Below, one piece after another: positions 63,190 through 64,000 of a stretch of 64,000 bases of DNA. The notes beneath the pieces are model-generated. The model did no database searches. It had not been told where the DNA came from and saw only the letters and a program-made list of their open reading frames with translations. How positions within the stretch are numbered: the first letter of the stretch is position 1; every line of letters starts with the position of its first letter. The stretch is from Macrosoma leucophasiata (lineage: Eukaryota > Arthropoda > Insecta > Lepidoptera > Hedylidae): the NCBI GenBank assembly GCA_036365455.1, contig JAWQUS010000007.1:22956001-23020000 (forward strand). The letters are read 5' to 3'. A program made the position numbers and the translations under genes.

Positions 63190-64000
63190 ATAAGCTATCA
63201 CGGGGCTGGCATAGTCGAACGACTACCACTCCAAATCCCTAAAAAAATATAGACAAGTTAAAGATTTCATCACTTTTTCTCCTTGATTTGCAAAAATACA
63301 ATAAGGAAATACCCGCCCCCCTTTTCTCCTAATATATGGAAAAGTTAAAGCTTCAATAACTTAACAACCTGCTTTAATTTCCAATTCTGCAAAAATCCTT
63401 AATTGAGGGTCGAATACTGCCAAACTAGTAGAAATGTACATATTGGATTAATCAGCGACAACAGAATATCGATGGGATTAATCTCAGAGTACATTGGGAT
63501 AAATCAATCATACAGCCACATACAGCCACCTAACATCTAGGGCAAAATTTATAAAAAAACATATTTACAATATAAAGCACTATAAGTAATAAATAATTTT
63601 ATTATATACTTAACATAATCTTAAGCTTTTTCTTCGCCTATAAATTAATTTATTGTAACGTTTTCTTCGTCATATGATAAAATAAAAAATATTTTGATAA
63701 TTCCCTAAGTACACTACAAAGTTAAAAACTTACGTTAACTTCATAATTAAATCACAAATTAACATGTTCGTTTTCTTTAGACTGTGGTTAAATTCTAGGC
63801 GAGCATTCTGCTCAAAGAGTAAGTAGTATAATTCTAGGGGATTCTTCTAAAATAAATTTTTTTGATTACTTTTTTTCATGCCCGTAAAGACTCGGATTCA
63901 CGGTTTTTGGAGCGTCGCGTTCACTCCTTTGGTGATGAAGGCGTCATCTAGGGCGTTTTCCATCACCGACTGTGCATAGGGTGATTAGTAGGTAGGTAGG
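63190..64000. other. Window end, no supported feature
   Basis: AT-rich; no exon, RNA gene or clear repeat. Confidence 0.4.

Overview
The window looks like nuclear DNA of a moth or butterfly (Lepidoptera). It is AT-rich and intron-rich. It is crowded with short retroelements, including 5S rRNA-derived and tRNA-derived SINEs with ATT or poly(A) tails. It also holds mariner and hAT elements and several fragments of non-LTR retrotransposons. There is no bacterial-style operon. All host genes recognised lie on the minus strand, so they read from high to low coordinates.

Three host genes can be assembled from the sequence. (1) 61652 down to 12677: a six-coding-exon homologue of EEPD1, predicted 556 aa. 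It has two helix-hairpin-helix regions followed by an endonuclease/exonuclease/phosphatase fold, and all exon phases close exactly. Its introns 3 to 5 (about 15, 18.7 and 10.5 kb) hold most of the transposons in the window. Several residues expected to be catalytic appear to be substituted. (2) 9338 down to 5932 and (3) 4109 down to 1296: a tandem pair of paralogous, uncharacterised small proteins (205 and 210 aa). They share exon layout, a PRLVMTPAVSMDD motif and a C-terminal EW-MES-SWD-QLR motif. The second exon is 219 nt in one copy and is split 98 + 121 nt by an extra intron in the other.

Region by region: 1-1300, flank with a TA-flanked MITE and a repeated 15-mer; 1296-9338, the paralogous pair with SINEs in its introns and a cluster of 16-nt palindromes; 9340-12676, intergenic DNA with a tRNA-SINE and a degraded retropepsin-like fragment; 12677-61652, the EEPD1 gene. 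Inside that gene lie a decayed RTE-like LINE between inverted repeats (15536-18329), a proline-coding trinucleotide repeat (21360-21650), large palindromes carrying tRNA-like sequence (27.8-28.5 and 36.1-36.5 kb), a solo LTR (30961-31479), a hAT-type MITE (34204-34781), a mariner interrupted by a LINE (39032-41650), a retroelement that duplicated the exon-4 splice donor (42104-42262), a hAT-type element with nested insertions (52422-53581) and a 99-bp tandem repeat (58901-59276). The segment 61653-64000 is the presumed promoter side and more repeats.

The most notable observations are the SINE-like insertion whose target-site duplication copied the EEPD1 exon-4 splice donor in frame (a possible 57-codon exonisation), the intron presence/absence difference between the two paralogues, the predicted pseudo-enzyme state of the EEPD1 homologue, and tRNA-like sequences carried in long palindromes. 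Coordinates of old repeats are approximate. Gene models are inferred by eye from splice signals, reading phase and paralogue comparison.
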